Below, piece after piece: positions 8,709 through 10,038 of a DNA stretch of 10,038 bases. Position numbers and translations under genes: made by a program. How positions within the stretch are numbered: the stretch's first letter is position 1; each line of letters opens with the position of its first letter. The DNA is from Conidiobolus incongruus B7586 (taxonomy: Eukaryota > Entomophthoromycota > Entomophthoromycetes > Entomophthorales > Conidiobolaceae). The stretch covers positions 1 through 10,038 of the forward strand of contig JNEM01015921.1 in assembly GCA_000697335.1 (NCBI GenBank), read 5' to 3'. The notes beneath the pieces were generated by a model. The model saw only the letters and a program-made list of their open reading frames with translations, was not told the origin of the DNA and searched no databases.

Positions 8709-9215
8709 GCTTTAATCATACTAATTTTTTTGTATATTTTTATTTTAATATAATTATTTGATTTATCTTTTTCAAATCTATTTTACTTCTAATATTTATA
8801 TTTATAATATTAAAATGATATAGAATATATTATAATTCCAGAAATACAAAATATATTAAAACTGATTCATTATTATTCAGTCAAAGTAAGTTGATTTTAT
8901 TTATAAAGCATTCATATTCTTTTTTTGAGAGTTATAAAAATTTGCATTATTCCATTAAAACAAATATTTTAATCTATCTACAAATTTCAAAAATAATTTC
9001 ATTTGTATTATTATCAATGATTTAATATTTATAAAATATCAGATAGGATTCATTGATATATTCTAAGAATATGATAATATTCAAAAAAAAATCTTTGAAA
9101 ATAAATTTGTGAGTGTATGGATTGAAAATGATTAGATTATACTTGATAAATTCCATTTTTTATTAACTAGTCGAATTTCAAAATCATCAATAATAATGAG
9201 ATAAAGTAAAAAGAG

Positions 9216-9231
9216 TAATAATAATAATAAT
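9216..9231. repeat. (TAA)n simple repeat
   Basis: About five TAA units in the AT-rich flank. It is a plain microsatellite. Confidence 0.7.
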
Positions 9232-9657
9232 GATATATATGGTATATTTACAAAGGCTATAAATTAAACATATACATATATATAATTTTTCATTTAAATT
9301 TAGTTTTCATGGTTTTTCATTTTCTAAAACCTATTTTCGTATATTAAGTCTTAGTCGATAGTTATTATAGTTCAAGTATTAAAAAGTTCATTATATAATT
9401 TATTGGAAAAGGATTAATATTTGATAAATAATATTAGAAATGGCTTATCTTATGAAATTAAAGAGACATCAATTAATAATTATTAATTATGTAATCCCCT
9501 CAACCCTAGTTTGGTAACTTAAAAATTATATAATAATAAATGATATTGGCTATCTGATTAGAAATTATTACTACAGAAATCAAATAATAACACAATTATA
9601 AATCAAAATTAAATAAATTATTTAAAACTAATACTCTCTTTTAATATCAAAAACCTT

Positions 9658-9714
9658 TTGCTATACTTTTAGCAAACTTCCAGCATTTAAAAAACAGTTT
9701 TTTATTAAAAACTG
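9658..9714. repeat. Two adjacent short inverted repeats
   Basis: TTGCTA at 9658-9663 pairs with TAGCAA at 9670-9675 (6-bp stem, 6-nt loop). CAGTTTTT at 9695-9702 pairs with AAAAACTG at 9707-9714 (8-bp stem, 4-nt loop). No gene or T run is placed to make them terminators. They may be chance in AT-rich DNA. Confidence 0.4.
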
Positions 9715-10038
9715 AAATTTAATATTTTATAAACATTTAATTTATTTATAAGATTATTTTTGAAATATTACTAATTGCTTAAAATAGCTATAGTTATATA
9801 TGTTATAATTTGTTGAATATATTAGATATGTGTCAAGACACTAATTATCCAAATTCTTATATATAATTTTATATTTATATCAACTTTTAATTTTATATAT
9901 AATTTATATTATTATAATTAATATAATTATGCAAATAATATTGATTTAGTTAATAAATATTATCTTTTTATTTTGTTTAATATTATATCATTTTTTGATT
10001 ATTATTAATTATCATTATTTTCTATAATTTTATATTAT

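Larger units (their letters stand above)
8709..10038. other. AT-rich region without a supported gene
   Basis: Low-complexity A/T sequence to the end of the window, with dense stops in all frames. The only open patch that looks protein-like is 9440-9517 (+, 25 codons, starting MAYLMKLKRH). It has no neighbours or motif and is not called. The region also holds a short TAA repeat and two adjacent small hairpins, listed separately. Confidence 0.7.

Noticed and set aside
9440-9517. 25-codon ATG frame MAYLMKLKRH... as a small gene
   Set aside because: It is isolated in AT-rich DNA with no motif, splice partner or leader. A frame of this length is expected by chance.
1-10038. CRISPR array, transposon or virus-like element
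   Set aside because: I saw no spaced direct repeats, no long terminal repeats, and no transposase, polymerase, integrase or capsid motifs in any frame I read. The repeats present are simple AT microsatellites.

Overview
The window looks like nuclear DNA of a very AT-rich eukaryote, most likely a fungus. I estimate about 80% A+T overall, with intergenic stretches higher still (estimated by eye). Support for a fungus: a GYP7-type TBC Rab-GAP whose linker and catalytic domain follow the fungal GYP7 layout, short uniform GT-AG introns (54-65 nt in the two clear genes), and pyrimidine-rich leaders. The tRNA-Ala resembles the animal and plant form rather than that of Saccharomyces, which would fit an early-diverging lineage. 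I cannot name the species.

Layout. 1-2140: AT-rich, no supported gene. 2272-3286 (+): an intact eight-exon gene for a 197-residue Nudix-domain protein. 3432-4713 and 5784-5936 (-): pieces of coding sequence with plausible splice sites but interrupted frames. I read these as remnants of one or two decaying host genes, possibly a fungal transcription factor. 4740-5780: very AT-rich filler. 6127-7901 (-): an intact four-exon GYP7-like Rab-GAP of 535 residues with both catalytic fingers. 7935-8400 (-): interrupted remains of the N-terminal Rab-binding region expected of GYP7, with a pyrimidine-rich leader further upstream at 8438-8478. 8631-8703 (+): tRNA-Ala(AGC) with a pol III terminator. 8709-10038: AT-rich, no supported gene.

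The genes do not form an obvious pathway; this is ordinary eukaryotic neighbourhood. The Nudix protein would cleave a nucleoside-diphosphate-linked compound. The GYP7-like protein would switch off a Ypt7/Rab7-type GTPase at endosome or vacuole membranes. The most notable theme is that intact genes sit beside still readable but broken coding pieces, including the front end of GYP7 itself. I found no CRISPR array, transposase, reverse transcriptase, capsid-like gene or other mobile-element coding sequence.
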